A stretch of DNA of 64,000 nucleotides from Mycolicibacterium mageritense (GTDB lineage Bacteria; Actinomycetota; Actinomycetes; Mycobacteriales; Mycobacteriaceae), in the NCBI RefSeq assembly GCF_010727475.1, contig NZ_AP022567.1, positions 3,968,001 to 4,032,000 of the forward strand, in the 5' to 3' direction. The stretch's first letter is position 1. Each line of letters opens with the position of its first letter. The translations under genes and the position numbers were made by a program. The notes under the pieces are model-generated. The model saw only the letters and a program-made list of their open reading frames with translations. It was not told the origin of the DNA and did not search any database. Of the stretch, positions 33,908 to 42,655 are shown piece after piece.

Positions 33908-35174
33908 GCAGCTGCACAAGCATCAACGCCGCCACCACACTCGCAGCGTTCTCGGCGAGCGGCACCGGAAGGAGCTGATCGGCCCGAGCCAGCCGCCGCT
34001 CGACGGTGTTGCGGTGCGTGAACAGCCGCTCCGCTGCGGCGGAGCCATTGAACCGCTCACGCACGTAAGTCAGGACCGTCTCCCGCAATACGGGGTCAGC
34101 AGTAGCAAGATCGCCGAGTGTGTCGTTCACGAACTGATCGGCCTGCGCCATGTCCGCGGTGAGCACTGACACCAGAGCGACGTCCTCATACCGCACGACG
34201 GGCCGCGCCGATCCCAGCCGGGCGAGCATCCGCTGCGCGGCCGCGGCGTCCAGATGACTGCGGCGAAATCCATCGAGATCGCGCCCGGTTCGCCCGAGGG
34301 CCACGCGGATCCCTGGGCAGACAGATAGGGCAGCCTCAACCGCCTCGACCGACGGGACACCATCCGCCGGGAACCACACCCACAGCGCGGTGGCACTCGC
34401 ATTCAGGGTGAGCCGGCGCTGCACTCCGCACACCCGCATCACCGCTTCTGCGGCGGAGTCCAGTCCCTCGGCCGCGTCGGCGGAGTCGCTCCAGATGATC
34501 ACGCTGAGGTGGCTGCCCGTCAGCGCGTACCCGAGGCGGGATTCTGCACGTGCGCGAGCGATCGGCGCCCCCTCGAGCAGCAGTTGCACGGTGGCATGCC
34601 GCTCCGCGCTGGCGCCCCGGGCGAGGTCCGCACGCTCCTGCTCGACGTACTCATCCAGTGCCGTCATCGAATCGTCGATGAACGTCGCCATCGACCGCTC
34701 GGACACCTTCATGAGATCCCGGAGCTCCTCGACATCTGTCGTCGCCGCGAAGCACGCATCCACCCACAGGTCCCACGCGCCGTGCTGAGCGCCCCGCCAC
34801 GAACCGAGATCGTGCATGTCCATTCCCCGGCGCACCAGGTCACGCGCAAACTGCAGGACCTCGGGTTCGACACAGGGCGCGACCGCTGCCCCCGGGTCCT
34901 GCAAATTGGCCGACAGCCAATGCAACAGGTACGCCTTGCTCATGTGACGGTCAGCCGCCGCAAGCTGAGGATCCTCAAGCAACGCACGATAGGCGGCACC
35001 CTGGTGGGCGGCGGCGATCACGGAATTGACCGCCTCATTCGTCGACGCCAGCAGACGTGCAGCGACGTCCCTGATCAGCGCCGCGGTTCGCTGATCAGGT
35101 CGCGGCCATCGTGCATCCACGCTCGCACTGTAGCGCCGCACGGACACAGTCGCCCCAAGCCCGGCGGTCGTCAT
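33900..35174 (-). CDS. PucR/CdaR-type helix-turn-helix regulator
   Basis: A 424-aa regulator from ATG 35174. The N-terminal half is a helical sensor-like region (RTAALIRDVAARLLASTNEA and a WVDACFAATTDVEELRDLMK helix). The C terminus has the PucR HTH: PVLRETVLTYVRERFNGSAA, AERLFTHRNTVERRLARADQ. Such proteins usually activate nitrogen-compound catabolism genes on sensing the substrate. It is convergent with the catabolic operon and is the most likely controller of the palindromes at 19.76-19.83 kb. Confidence 0.88.
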   Translation of the reverse strand: MTTAGLGATVSVRRYSASVDARWPRPDQRTAALIRDVAARLLASTNEAVNSVIAAAHQGAAYRALLEDPQLAAADRHMSKAYLLHWLSANLQDPGAAVAPCVEPEVLQFARDLVRRGMDMHDLGSWRGAQHGAWDLWVDACFAATTDVEELRDLMKVSERSMATFIDDSMTALDEYVEQERADLARGASAERHATVQLLLEGAPIARARAESRLGYALTGSHLSVIIWSDSADAAEGLDSAAEAVMRVCGVQRRLTLNASATALWVWFPADGVPSVEAVEAALSVCPGIRVALGRTGRDLDGFRRSHLDAAAAQRMLARLGSARPVVRYEDVALVSVLTADMAQADQFVNDTLGDLATADPVLRETVLTYVRERFNGSAAAERLFTHRNTVERRLARADQLLPVPLAENAASVVAALMLVQLRD

Positions 35175-35651
35175 GAATCGCGCCGGACGTCAGCGTTGTT
35201 GACTTTCGCACCTAAAGAGTTCGGTGCGCCCAGGCCGACTGCGGAATTGAGCGACCGTCGCCAACGCGATCACCACGAGCACGACGGTGTTAATAGCCCA
35301 TGGTGACTGCTACCCGACACCTTGGATACGGGACCTGGCGTCGTCCGAGGAGGCGGTTCGGCTCGTGGATAGGTTCTCAATTTCGGCTGCACCGTCCCGC
35401 ACCTCTGACCTGGATGTTTGTGCGTGGTCTCACCTCAACGGCATCGCGGTTTGTCGGCGTCGCCTGAAAACTAACCCCGTGTCGGGTCAATTTTCAACCG
35501 ACGTTGACAGCACATTTCGCTCGCGCACCGCAACCCGAAGCTCGGCACGCACCCGTCGCCCGGCGCACCTCTGAGGAGTTGTCGGCTGGTTAGTCGCGGC
35601 CGCGCGTGGTGTGTGCGGCCATTCAATGTCAGTACGACTTAGATTGAAACA
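35175..35651. other. Non-coding segment holding the internal transposon-end copy
   Basis: No gene is supported between the PucR-type regulator and the antitoxin-like frame. The segment contains the end-like repeat at 35370-35460 described separately. Upstream of that repeat, sequence up to about 35369 presumably includes the regulator's promoter. Confidence 0.5.
35370..35460 (+). repeat. Internal degenerate copy of the transposon left end
   Basis: TAGGTTCTCAA at 35370 is followed by CTCTGACCTGG, GGTCTCACCTCAA and GGTTTGTC at the same spacings as in the true left end (18027-18117). By eye the 90-nt block is roughly two-thirds identical with one 1-nt indel. The terminal TGT is replaced by GGA, so this end is probably inactive. 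With the right end it would frame a 7.3-kb element holding only the transposition genes. Confidence 0.7.
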
Positions 35652-35879
35652 ATGACCGCAAGTCGCGATGGGCTGCTCCGCCCGATCGACAGCATGCCCG
35701 ACGACCAAGTGGATACTCTACTCGCGGACGCATGTCGGCTGTCCCGCGCAGCTCAAGCTACGCCGCGACGGACCTGGCCCCCGAAGTTTGTAGGCATGAT
35801 CAAGGATGGCCCTGGCGTCGGATCGTCGCCGGAGTACACCGACTCGGTGTTAAGTCGGGGATTCGGCCGCGAACGTTAG
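35652..35879 (+). CDS. Possible small antitoxin-like protein
   Basis: A 75-aa frame from ATG 35652. The C-terminal pattern FVGMIKDGPGVGSSPEYTDS followed by VLSRGFGR resembles the tail of many actinobacterial type II antitoxins. No toxin gene follows: the next gene is on the opposite strand and overlaps by 4 nt. It may be an orphan passenger gene retained at the inner transposon end. The family assignment rests on pattern memory alone. Confidence 0.4.
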   Translation: MTASRDGLLRPIDSMPDDQVDTLLADACRLSRAAQATPRRTWPPKFVGMIKDGPGVGSSPEYTDSVLSRGFGRER

Positions 35880-36318
35880 TCGGACGTCTGCCTGAGGGAT
35901 CTCAGCACCTGGATTCCATCGTCGGTGAGCTGCATTGCGCATCCATTCTCTGGACGAACGAGCAGTTGCACACCGAGTTCGCTTTCTAGGTACTTGATTC
36001 GGTTGATGAGGCTGATCGGGCGGACGCCAAGTTCTTGCGCGGCAACGGTAAGTGTCCGGTAACGCGCAGCACACGCGAATAGCTGCAGACGCTGCCATGT
36101 GCGGGTTCCGACGAGCGTGGAGTCGTGTTCCAGGGCGCTAGGGACATCGCGCTGGGCGGCGAGGCTTGCGCTGTGGCTCGGTCCACCTCGCCCGCGCAAG
36201 GGGATAGCGTGCGTCTTTGCCCAGCGGGCCATGCTGCTGGTGCTCATCCCGGCCTCACGTGCGAGGTCTGGGAGAGCGCGGCGTCCGGTGACGTACTGCT
36301 CGTAGAGCCAGTCGCGGT
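35876..36318 (-). pseudogene. tniQ: Detached C-terminal HTH region of TniQ (frame-disrupted)
   Basis: In this frame the minus strand reads on from the TniQ stop region as VDRDWLYEQYVTGRRALPDL, AREAGMSTSSMARWAKTHAI and then a LysR-like HTH (FACAARYRTLTVAAQELGVR, KYLESELGVQLLVRPENG), ending at 35876. HTH segments of this type are expected at the C terminus of actinobacterial TniQ proteins, and the frame is open across the TniQ stop. It is therefore best seen as the lost tail of TniQ. An independent 123-aa protein from ATG 36247 remains possible. Confidence 0.65.
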
Positions 36319-38472
36319 CTACCGGGTTTCTGGTGTGCCGGCAGGGTTGCCGCAGAGGGACACCTCATAGTCGTGGGCGAGGCGGGTGATCGTCTGACGG
36401 CTGACTCCGATGTCGACGGCTATGTCGTACAAGGACATTCGCTGATCGTGATAGAGCTCGATGAGGCGGGAGCGGGGGAGCGCGGCCCGCGCGGTGCAAT
36501 ATGCGGATGCGCGAGTCGGCGCGGCGTGGTCGACGCCCGTCGCGGACGAACTGGCGACGGCTGCTACCTGTAGGACGTGTCGCGCCGTGTCGAGGCTGGT
36601 GCCAACGAGTTTGGCAGCAGTGCCCAGCGTCATCTGTTCGCCGTTCACCAGATTGCGTAGTTCAGCGGCATCCAGGTCGTCGGGACTAGGTCCAGGTAGG
36701 AGAAGGCCATCAAAGACGTTGGCCGGTGGAGACCACACCGGCGGTTCGCCCGTAATATCCATGTGGGATAGGAATTCCTGCGCATGCTCGTAGAGCGCAG
36801 CTGACAGTGCTGGGGTGAGGTGCTGCGGAAAGTTGGCAACCCTGGTGCGGAATGCGCTGTCATCGGCACCCCACGGTGCCGCCGCTGAGGGCAGTCCGCT
36901 GAGTTGTTCGAAAAGGTAACTGCGGGCGATCTTGGCCCGAGCGGTCCCCGCGCCAGGGGTGCCGGTGTCGCGACAGATCTGTGCCCACGTCATGTCCGGT
37001 AGTAGCTGGCTGTAGTTGAGGCGTCGGCGCAGATGGTAGTCGATGGGTACGTTTTCGGTGGCCAGGTATTCGGCCATTCGGATGATTCCGGCTCGAATGT
37101 TGGGCCAGTGCTCGCGGTCTTCGAGGAGCTGGAGCACGCGCGATATCGCCTGGCCGTTGATGGGGCTGTCGACTATTCGCGCCGAGTCGTCCAGACTGAG
37201 CCTGCTGTGGACGAGTAGAAGCGCAACGGCCAGCGTGGGCCGTAGTTGGCGTTGATGGCATTTCGGAATCGAGAATCGCAACGACCAGGCCGGCCACAGC
37301 ATGGGCGGCAGTCGTTTGGCCAGGATGTTGCTGTGTACGTCGGAGGGCGCGGGATGCGTCGGCATCGGTGTGCCGATGCGGTAACGCAGTTGGTCGCTGG
37401 GGTTGAGTAGAGGTCCCAGCGCGGCGAGTTGGGCTCCGACGAGTGCGGCGGAGATGCCCTTTCCCCAACCAATGTTCGTTGCTGTCACAGACAATCCCTG
37501 GTCGCGCGAGGATTGCACCAACCAGCGCAGCGCCTCCCCGGCGTCGGCGACACTCACGTGATCAAGCACGTTCAGCGCGGCGACCACGCCGACCGCCGCA
37601 CTTGCAGCGGGCGTCGGCACCGCCTGTCTCGGGTCGCGGCTGGGTCCGCGTGGGGAGGAAGGCCGGCGGATCGGGCCACGGTAGACGGCGAGCAGGTCAG
37701 CGGGGATGACGGCTTCGAGATCGCGTGGTGTGGCATAAGCCAACACGCGTCCGGCGACGGCCCGAATGTCTGCGAGGACGCTGGCCCGTGGCTGGGTGTG
37801 CGCGTTGTAGAGACCGAATCCTGGTGTCGCCGTGGCGATAATGGCATTGATGGTTCGTTGCGCCTCTATCACGGGGTGTTCGATTCTGAAGATGGAGACC
37901 CTCGCGTGTGAGAGGTCGGCCCCGCACCGTTTGGGCGAGCGACCGAGCGCTGACGTTGCCGGGTTGGAGCAACGTCCTGGTTGGGGGATGGTCTCTTTGA
38001 TATGTGCCCGCCCACGCTGCACACCGCCGCATTCTGGGCAGGCATGCGCGAGCAAGCAATGATGCTTGATGCAAACGAATGTCCAGCCCAGCCGCCAATC
38101 GAGGTTCCATCTCCCACCGGTCTCTTCTAAGCACGCCGGGCAAAAACCCGATCCGGTCGGTGTGCTCCACGGCAGGTACCGTTCTGCGACATACAACCGT
38201 CGATCGATATGCACGGCATCATCGGCGTAGCGGTGCAGCGTCATGCGATTGAGCGTGGCCGATGAAACGCCCGTCACTGCGCTGACCGTCTCGATCTCGG
38301 TGGAACTCAGCCCTACCATCCACCATGCTGCGGTTGTCTGCGGGTGTGTAGCGAGGCCGACCGCCTGAAGAAGGTCGCCGAATGCCGTGTGCGTGCGATG
38401 CGCAAGCGCTTCGAGCCAGGAATCGAGGGCTTCACCATCAATCGGGTTGACGCGGATCGGCAAGGTACGCAA
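36319..38472 (-). CDS. tniQ: TniQ/TnsD-type target-selection protein (probably truncated by frameshift)
   Basis: A 717-aa protein from TTG 38472, 4 bp after the TnsC/TniB stop. The TniQ zinc region is diagnostic: GFCPACLEETGG, WRLGWTFVCIKHHCLLAHAC and CPECGG near residues 110-155. The C terminus contains HTH elements (LGTAAKLVGTSLDTARHVLQ; MSLYDIAVDIGVSRQTITRL) and then stops at GNPAGTPETR, while a compatible HTH tail continues in the -1 frame (35876-36318). TniQ proteins bind target DNA or recruit targeting complexes for TnsABC. Confidence 0.82.
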   Translation of the reverse strand: MRTLPIRVNPIDGEALDSWLEALAHRTHTAFGDLLQAVGLATHPQTTAAWWMVGLSSTEIETVSAVTGVSSATLNRMTLHRYADDAVHIDRRLYVAERYLPWSTPTGSGFCPACLEETGGRWNLDWRLGWTFVCIKHHCLLAHACPECGGVQRGRAHIKETIPQPGRCSNPATSALGRSPKRCGADLSHARVSIFRIEHPVIEAQRTINAIIATATPGFGLYNAHTQPRASVLADIRAVAGRVLAYATPRDLEAVIPADLLAVYRGPIRRPSSPRGPSRDPRQAVPTPAASAAVGVVAALNVLDHVSVADAGEALRWLVQSSRDQGLSVTATNIGWGKGISAALVGAQLAALGPLLNPSDQLRYRIGTPMPTHPAPSDVHSNILAKRLPPMLWPAWSLRFSIPKCHQRQLRPTLAVALLLVHSRLSLDDSARIVDSPINGQAISRVLQLLEDREHWPNIRAGIIRMAEYLATENVPIDYHLRRRLNYSQLLPDMTWAQICRDTGTPGAGTARAKIARSYLFEQLSGLPSAAAPWGADDSAFRTRVANFPQHLTPALSAALYEHAQEFLSHMDITGEPPVWSPPANVFDGLLLPGPSPDDLDAAELRNLVNGEQMTLGTAAKLVGTSLDTARHVLQVAAVASSSATGVDHAAPTRASAYCTARAALPRSRLIELYHDQRMSLYDIAVDIGVSRQTITRLAHDYEVSLCGNPAGTPETR

Positions 38473-38476
38473 ACGG

Positions 38477-39604
38477 TTACCCTGCCTTACCGATTCGAGT
38501 CGTCAACCGCCGCGCCTGAAATGCGATCTCCAGTTCCTGACGGGCTTTCTCCGACGCCGCATCGTTCTTGACGCGATCCATCAATTCGCGGGAAAGGACT
38601 TCAGCCCCGGTCCGAACGGCGCGTTGACAGCCCCGATTGATCAACGTCATGAGCGATCCGATATGCCCGGTGCTACGCGCAAACAGGTAGTCCGAAAGCT
38701 CGTCGACGAGCATGCCGGGATGGTGGTCGGCCAGCACGATCCGCTGTTCCAGGGCGAGCAGGAGTTGGCGCCACTGGCGGCGACCTTCGTCCCCTTCGAT
38801 GGTGAACGGCCTCATGTCGAGGTTTGTTGTCCGCCTACCGGTTTGAGCGATTACGGCGTCTTCGTAGAAATGGCCTTCGGAGAACAGGCCGCGAGCTGCC
38901 AGACCGACGCCGACGAAGATCAGGGTGACGGGAAACTCGTTGGCGATGTATTTGAAATGGTTGCTGATCTCCACCCCGACTGTGTTGCGCCAGCGGAGAA
39001 AGTGCAGATCATCGATTATGAGCAACTTGGTCTCGCAGCTCAGGACGTTGTCCAATGCTCGATAGGCGTAGTCAGCTGCCTTGCCCCGTGTGACTCCCGG
39101 ATGGGCGTAAAAGCCGAGCATCGCCTTATTGAATTCGACCATCCCAGTATTGCCGGTCAACCCCACTCGGCACACCGGCCAACGCTCGTGGCCCGCATTG
39201 GTTTCGGTTCCCTGCTCGTTGATTTCGCGACGATGGAACTTCTTGGCGAAATCCAGCACCGAAGTGGTCTTCCCGAGTCCAGGAAAGGCATCGATCGCCA
39301 CCGCGCCTTTGGCTTTGTCGCCGTCCTGGGCGTTGCTGTCGACGATGTCCCACAGGTCCTCATGCAGCGCGGCAAGCTGCGGCGTTTTGATCGGGCCAAG
39401 ATTGGCGTGCCACTCGCGGCGCTGCCGGTTGTAGTCGTCGAAGGCCGCTTCGCCCAGCGCCTCAAGCCGGGTGCGGGTCAGTGGCTCCGGTGGGATACGA
39501 GCGGCGGTGTTTACGAATCGCTGCCAGCCCTCCTTTCGGGCCAACGTGAGATTGTCCAGCCGGGCTTCGGTCTGCTGCTGCGCGTGATTCTTCGTGGCCA
39601 TCAC
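38477..39604 (-). CDS. tniB: AAA+ ATPase transposition regulator (TnsC/TniB-like)
   Basis: A 375-aa ATPase; GTG 39604 overlaps the transposase stop and ATG 39601 is an equivalent start. Walker A IDAFPGLGKTTSVLDFAKKF (about 104-123), Walker B TKLLIIDDLHFLRW, and arginine-rich segments later. It couples target selection by TniQ to the TnsAB transposase and imposes target immunity in Tn7-like systems. It ends 4 bp before tniQ; the four transposition genes form one leftward operon. Confidence 0.9.
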   Translation of the reverse strand: MMATKNHAQQQTEARLDNLTLARKEGWQRFVNTAARIPPEPLTRTRLEALGEAAFDDYNRQRREWHANLGPIKTPQLAALHEDLWDIVDSNAQDGDKAKGAVAIDAFPGLGKTTSVLDFAKKFHRREINEQGTETNAGHERWPVCRVGLTGNTGMVEFNKAMLGFYAHPGVTRGKAADYAYRALDNVLSCETKLLIIDDLHFLRWRNTVGVEISNHFKYIANEFPVTLIFVGVGLAARGLFSEGHFYEDAVIAQTGRRTTNLDMRPFTIEGDEGRRQWRQLLLALEQRIVLADHHPGMLVDELSDYLFARSTGHIGSLMTLINRGCQRAVRTGAEVLSRELMDRVKNDAASEKARQELEIAFQARRLTTRIGKAG

Positions 39605-41748
39605 GCGTCCTCCAGCGCGTCGGCGTAGAAGTCGCTGACATAGTCGTCGAGTTCGTCCTCGGCGTCGTCATCACCGGTCTCCGGATCGGGTACATCGGGC
39701 GTGTCCGGTTCCTCATCGGCGGGAGGATCGGCTGTCGCCATCACGCGGGCTACTGACGGCAGGGTGCCAACGTCGTTCAGCACAGCACTCTGGTCGATCA
39801 GTGTGTCTTCGCGGGACAGCCGCAGCGCCATCCGCCGTTCCGCCAGCGTGGAGCCCAACCCGAGGTTCCACCGCTCCAACAGATCGGTGACCGCAAGTCG
39901 ATCATCGGGGTAGGTGTACTTTGAAGCGGCTAGCTTACGTGCGAATTGCAGCGCATCCTGGCTCAGCGGCATCTCCATCGACGGTGCGTGCTCCCACATC
40001 AACGTGTGCCACTTGCGGGTCTCCGGATCGCGGAAGTAGGCGCGGGTGACGTCATCGGGGTCGTAGTGAATAGGCCAGCCCCCCTTGGCTTTTCCCTTAT
40101 ACGGGCTGGCCACATTGCGGTAAGGGCTCAATGACATGCCGTTGTACCGGCGACCACCCAAATCCACCCCGTAGTGCTGCACCTTGCGGAACTCGGCTTT
40201 CAGGAACTCGTACGCCAAATCGGGATCACGTGGCGCCTCGATGTAGCCGGCGCGAGCAATGCCGTGTTCAAACATCTGTGCCGGGGACATACGTAGCCCT
40301 GGCACATGCGGATCGACGAGACTGTCATGCGGTCGGCGGTGATACTCCACTGCCACCCACTCGCGGATGATCGCTTCCAACTCGTCAAGATAGAAGAACG
40401 CCTCCGACTCCGGGTCGAGCCCTCGCGAGTGAATATCTGGACCCTTGTATCCGGGGAGGATTTGGAGCAGGTCTTCGCGAATCGTGCGAAAGAATCTCTC
40501 CACTGGCCCTTTGTCTCGGCCTGTCCGTAGTCGGGCCGGCTGGATCGAAATCCCGAGCCGCTGACAGACACTCGTCATATGCTCAGACACGTAAATCTTG
40601 CCGTGATCGATCACCACGGTCTCGGGCACGATCGCCGGGCCCGCTGCGCCGACGAACGTGCCGTCAACTGCCTGCACGTCAACCAGAACGGACCTCGGCA
40701 CACCATGTTCGGGCCACACCGCATGCGTCGGCCAGTTCTTGCCGGCTGGCCGTGGCCGATAAGACTGATACAGGACTGCGGCCGCATCCACTGACTTCGT
40801 CGACACCGGTGTCAACCGAATCCCGGTGACGCAGCGGGTATACCAGTCCATACCGATCGTCAACTCCGCCTGCACCCACCGCAACGTAATCGGATCCATC
40901 GCAAAGACGTCCAGGCGCGTGGTGTCCATCAGCATGTACTCGCCGGGCCTGGTCGGGCGGAGCTTCCCGTACAACCCGTCTGGACGGTCCGCGATGTCGC
41001 GGTTGCGTTTCGTACTCAACCGGAAGGTCGGGTACCGCTTTTCTAGCTCGGCAAGAACACGAAATGCTGTTGCACGCGAAGGGACTTCAACGACCCCTTC
41101 GCCAAAACGAGCGACAATCCGCGCGTTGGTTCGCTTGATGACCATCGTTTGCGACGGCCGGGATTGGTCTGCGTGCTCGACCATCACCTCAACTGCCATC
41201 TCTGTCCACCGAGAGTCGACGTTCGCACCCGGGCCAGCACCCGCGCGATCGTGCGTCGGCGCAAGTCCCGCCTCACCGCTCTTCTGGAATTGCTGCACCC
41301 AACGCTCGATCGAGCGCACCCCAGCACCAAGCTCACGCGCTTTGCTCGCGTAACGTCTCGACAGCGGGACATCGCCTCGGTACTCCGACCGCGGCTCCCC
41401 GGGGAGCGCCAATTCCTTACTACCCGAACGGAACCCAGTCAGCACCTCACGGACGTGCGCCGCTCGGTCGATCACCTCGTTACGCTCAGCGCCGCTCAGC
41501 TGAGCAAGAACAACCCCGGCCGGCTCGAAGTCGTCATCACCTGACGGCCCGTCCCGTTCGGGGATAACTCGCGTGGCGCCAGACGTGAGGAGTTCGTTGA
41601 AGCTGGCACGGATGAGGGCTTGCTTCGATGTACATTTCAACACGACGTCCATGCCCGTCCGGCCAGCGTGGATCTCAACGATCTCCACCAGCTCCCCGTC
41701 GTGCACAAGTCGCGTGCCCACACCGATTCGAACCGCAGCTGAACTCAT
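39601..41748 (-). CDS. tniA: DDE transposase (TnsB/TniA, Mu-type integrase core)
   Basis: A 715-aa transposase from ATG 41748, preceded by GAGGAG. The N terminus has winged-helix/HTH DNA-binding modules (LGAGVRSIERWVQQFQKSGE; AFRVLAELEKRYPTF). The DDE triad is visible: D275 (YMLMDTTRLDVF), D381 (TVVIDHGKIYVSEH) and E417 (GRDKGPVERFFRTI). A Mu C-terminal beta-barrel follows (YNGMSLSPYRN) and a long acidic tail that would contact the ATPase partner. It catalyses 3'-end cleavage and strand transfer and binds the repeats at both ends. Confidence 0.93.
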   Translation of the reverse strand: MSSAAVRIGVGTRLVHDGELVEIVEIHAGRTGMDVVLKCTSKQALIRASFNELLTSGATRVIPERDGPSGDDDFEPAGVVLAQLSGAERNEVIDRAAHVREVLTGFRSGSKELALPGEPRSEYRGDVPLSRRYASKARELGAGVRSIERWVQQFQKSGEAGLAPTHDRAGAGPGANVDSRWTEMAVEVMVEHADQSRPSQTMVIKRTNARIVARFGEGVVEVPSRATAFRVLAELEKRYPTFRLSTKRNRDIADRPDGLYGKLRPTRPGEYMLMDTTRLDVFAMDPITLRWVQAELTIGMDWYTRCVTGIRLTPVSTKSVDAAAVLYQSYRPRPAGKNWPTHAVWPEHGVPRSVLVDVQAVDGTFVGAAGPAIVPETVVIDHGKIYVSEHMTSVCQRLGISIQPARLRTGRDKGPVERFFRTIREDLLQILPGYKGPDIHSRGLDPESEAFFYLDELEAIIREWVAVEYHRRPHDSLVDPHVPGLRMSPAQMFEHGIARAGYIEAPRDPDLAYEFLKAEFRKVQHYGVDLGGRRYNGMSLSPYRNVASPYKGKAKGGWPIHYDPDDVTRAYFRDPETRKWHTLMWEHAPSMEMPLSQDALQFARKLAASKYTYPDDRLAVTDLLERWNLGLGSTLAERRMALRLSREDTLIDQSAVLNDVGTLPSVARVMATADPPADEEPDTPDVPDPETGDDDAEDELDDYVSDFYADALEDA

Positions 41749-42479
41749 GCCCGTCTCCTCAGTTCCGTTCGTCCGCTAAGCGGCGCGCTCAGATCTATCA
41801 GCAGCTCTTGGCGCCAAATGAGGTGCAGCAGGCTCGATTTGACGTGTTGGATCGGTTCATCCGGCAGACACTTGAGCGCATCTGCGAGTACCAGGCCGTC
41901 CAGATCCTTCCCCCGCACTCGTGTCAGGAGCTCCGACCGGAATAGCCAATCGCGCCGGTATCCCGATAGGAAGCGGACATTCTGCAGTTCCGCAGCGATG
42001 GGCTCGGCCGCCACCTCGTAACGCCAGCCTTTCGCCTCAACCAGCTCGCGGGTCCACTCGAACGTGAAGGCCACCTCGGGATCGGCCAGACGACGGGCTG
42101 GCTTCACGTCCACGACAACAGGGCCGATATTCGTGACCAATAGAAAGTCTGGGACGTGCTTGCGTGGCTTGCGGTCGACCGACGCTCGTAGCAGAAATGG
42201 TTGGGCGACGATGTTCTGCACACTCGTATCAAAGTCGGCAAATAGCAAGCGCGCCAACTCAAGTCGCGATTCGTAGATGACGTGGTTACCGATGGTGCTC
42301 GACCAGTAGGTACCCGAGTAGTGCTTCTGTCCGCGGTGCCACCGAAAGGTCCGCCACGGCGCCGCATTGGCAAGTTCGTCGATCCCTGCCGCAGTCCACT
42401 CTCGTGCCACTTCACTCAGGTCGTCTGCACGTCGGTATGAGACAGAGACACTCGACGCCTTGTCTCCACTGCGGCCCAT
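41745..42479 (-). CDS. tnsA: TnsA-like endonuclease subunit
   Basis: A 244-aa protein; ATG 42479 is chosen since GAGG lies 8 nt upstream (GTG 42488 is also open). The TnsA nuclease pattern is present: Glu in NHVIYESRLELARLLFADFD, PDF in RKHVPDFLLVTNIGP, and the D-x-K catalytic pair in VVVDVKPARR. TnsA cleaves the 5' ends so that the element moves by cut-and-paste. Its gene overlaps tniA by 4 nt and starts about 170 bp from the right end, as in Tn7. Confidence 0.86.
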   Translation of the reverse strand: MGRSGDKASSVSVSYRRADDLSEVAREWTAAGIDELANAAPWRTFRWHRGQKHYSGTYWSSTIGNHVIYESRLELARLLFADFDTSVQNIVAQPFLLRASVDRKPRKHVPDFLLVTNIGPVVVDVKPARRLADPEVAFTFEWTRELVEAKGWRYEVAAEPIAAELQNVRFLSGYRRDWLFRSELLTRVRGKDLDGLVLADALKCLPDEPIQHVKSSLLHLIWRQELLIDLSAPLSGRTELRRRA

Positions 42480-42569
42480 GGCGATCACCTCGGCCCTGCA
42501 ATCGGATCAGACTGCTTTGGTGACCTGATCGTGACATGGCTGTCGGCGCAGACATCGGATTGAACAACC

Positions 42570-42650
42570 CGCGTGTCTCACCAATTTGGCGGATCCGCCA
42601 TCACTCCGCCATCATCCGTGAGATCCCGCCACGTTCCGTGAGAACCTACA
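42570..42650 (-). repeat. Right end of the transposon with transposase-binding repeats
   Basis: Reading inward from base 42650: TGTAGGTTCTCACGG, then GGATCTCACGG after 20 bp (TCTCA cores complementary to 42639-42643 and 42619-42623), then GGCGGA-rich repeats. The terminus is the perfect inverted copy of the left end. Confidence 0.8.
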
Positions 42651-42655
42651 ACATC
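42651..42655. repeat. Right copy of the 5-bp target-site duplication (ACATC)
   Basis: ACATC immediately follows the right terminus ACA at 42648-42650 and matches 18019-18023. Joining the flanks restores a continuous island sequence with one ACATC. Confidence 0.9.

Larger units (their letters stand above)
18024..42650. mobile_element. Tn7-like transposon (24,627 bp) carrying an amine/ketone catabolic operon
   Basis: Both ends carry the perfect 12-bp terminal inverted repeat TGTAGGTTCTCA (18024-18035; reverse complement at 42639-42650), with TGT/ACA termini and flanking ACATC direct repeats. Transposition genes read leftward from the right end in the order tnsA, tnsB/tniA, tnsC/tniB, tniQ. Cargo fills 18.3-35.2 kb. 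A degenerate extra copy of the left end lies at 35370. The TniQ frame is broken near 36320, so autonomous targeting may be impaired. The element sits inside the larger island and is therefore the younger insertion. Confidence 0.92.

Noticed and set aside
36315..36345. Programmed ribosomal frameshift in tniQ
   Set aside because: The sequence around the stop lacks a good X-XXY-YYZ heptamer in the right phase and no obvious downstream pseudoknot was seen.
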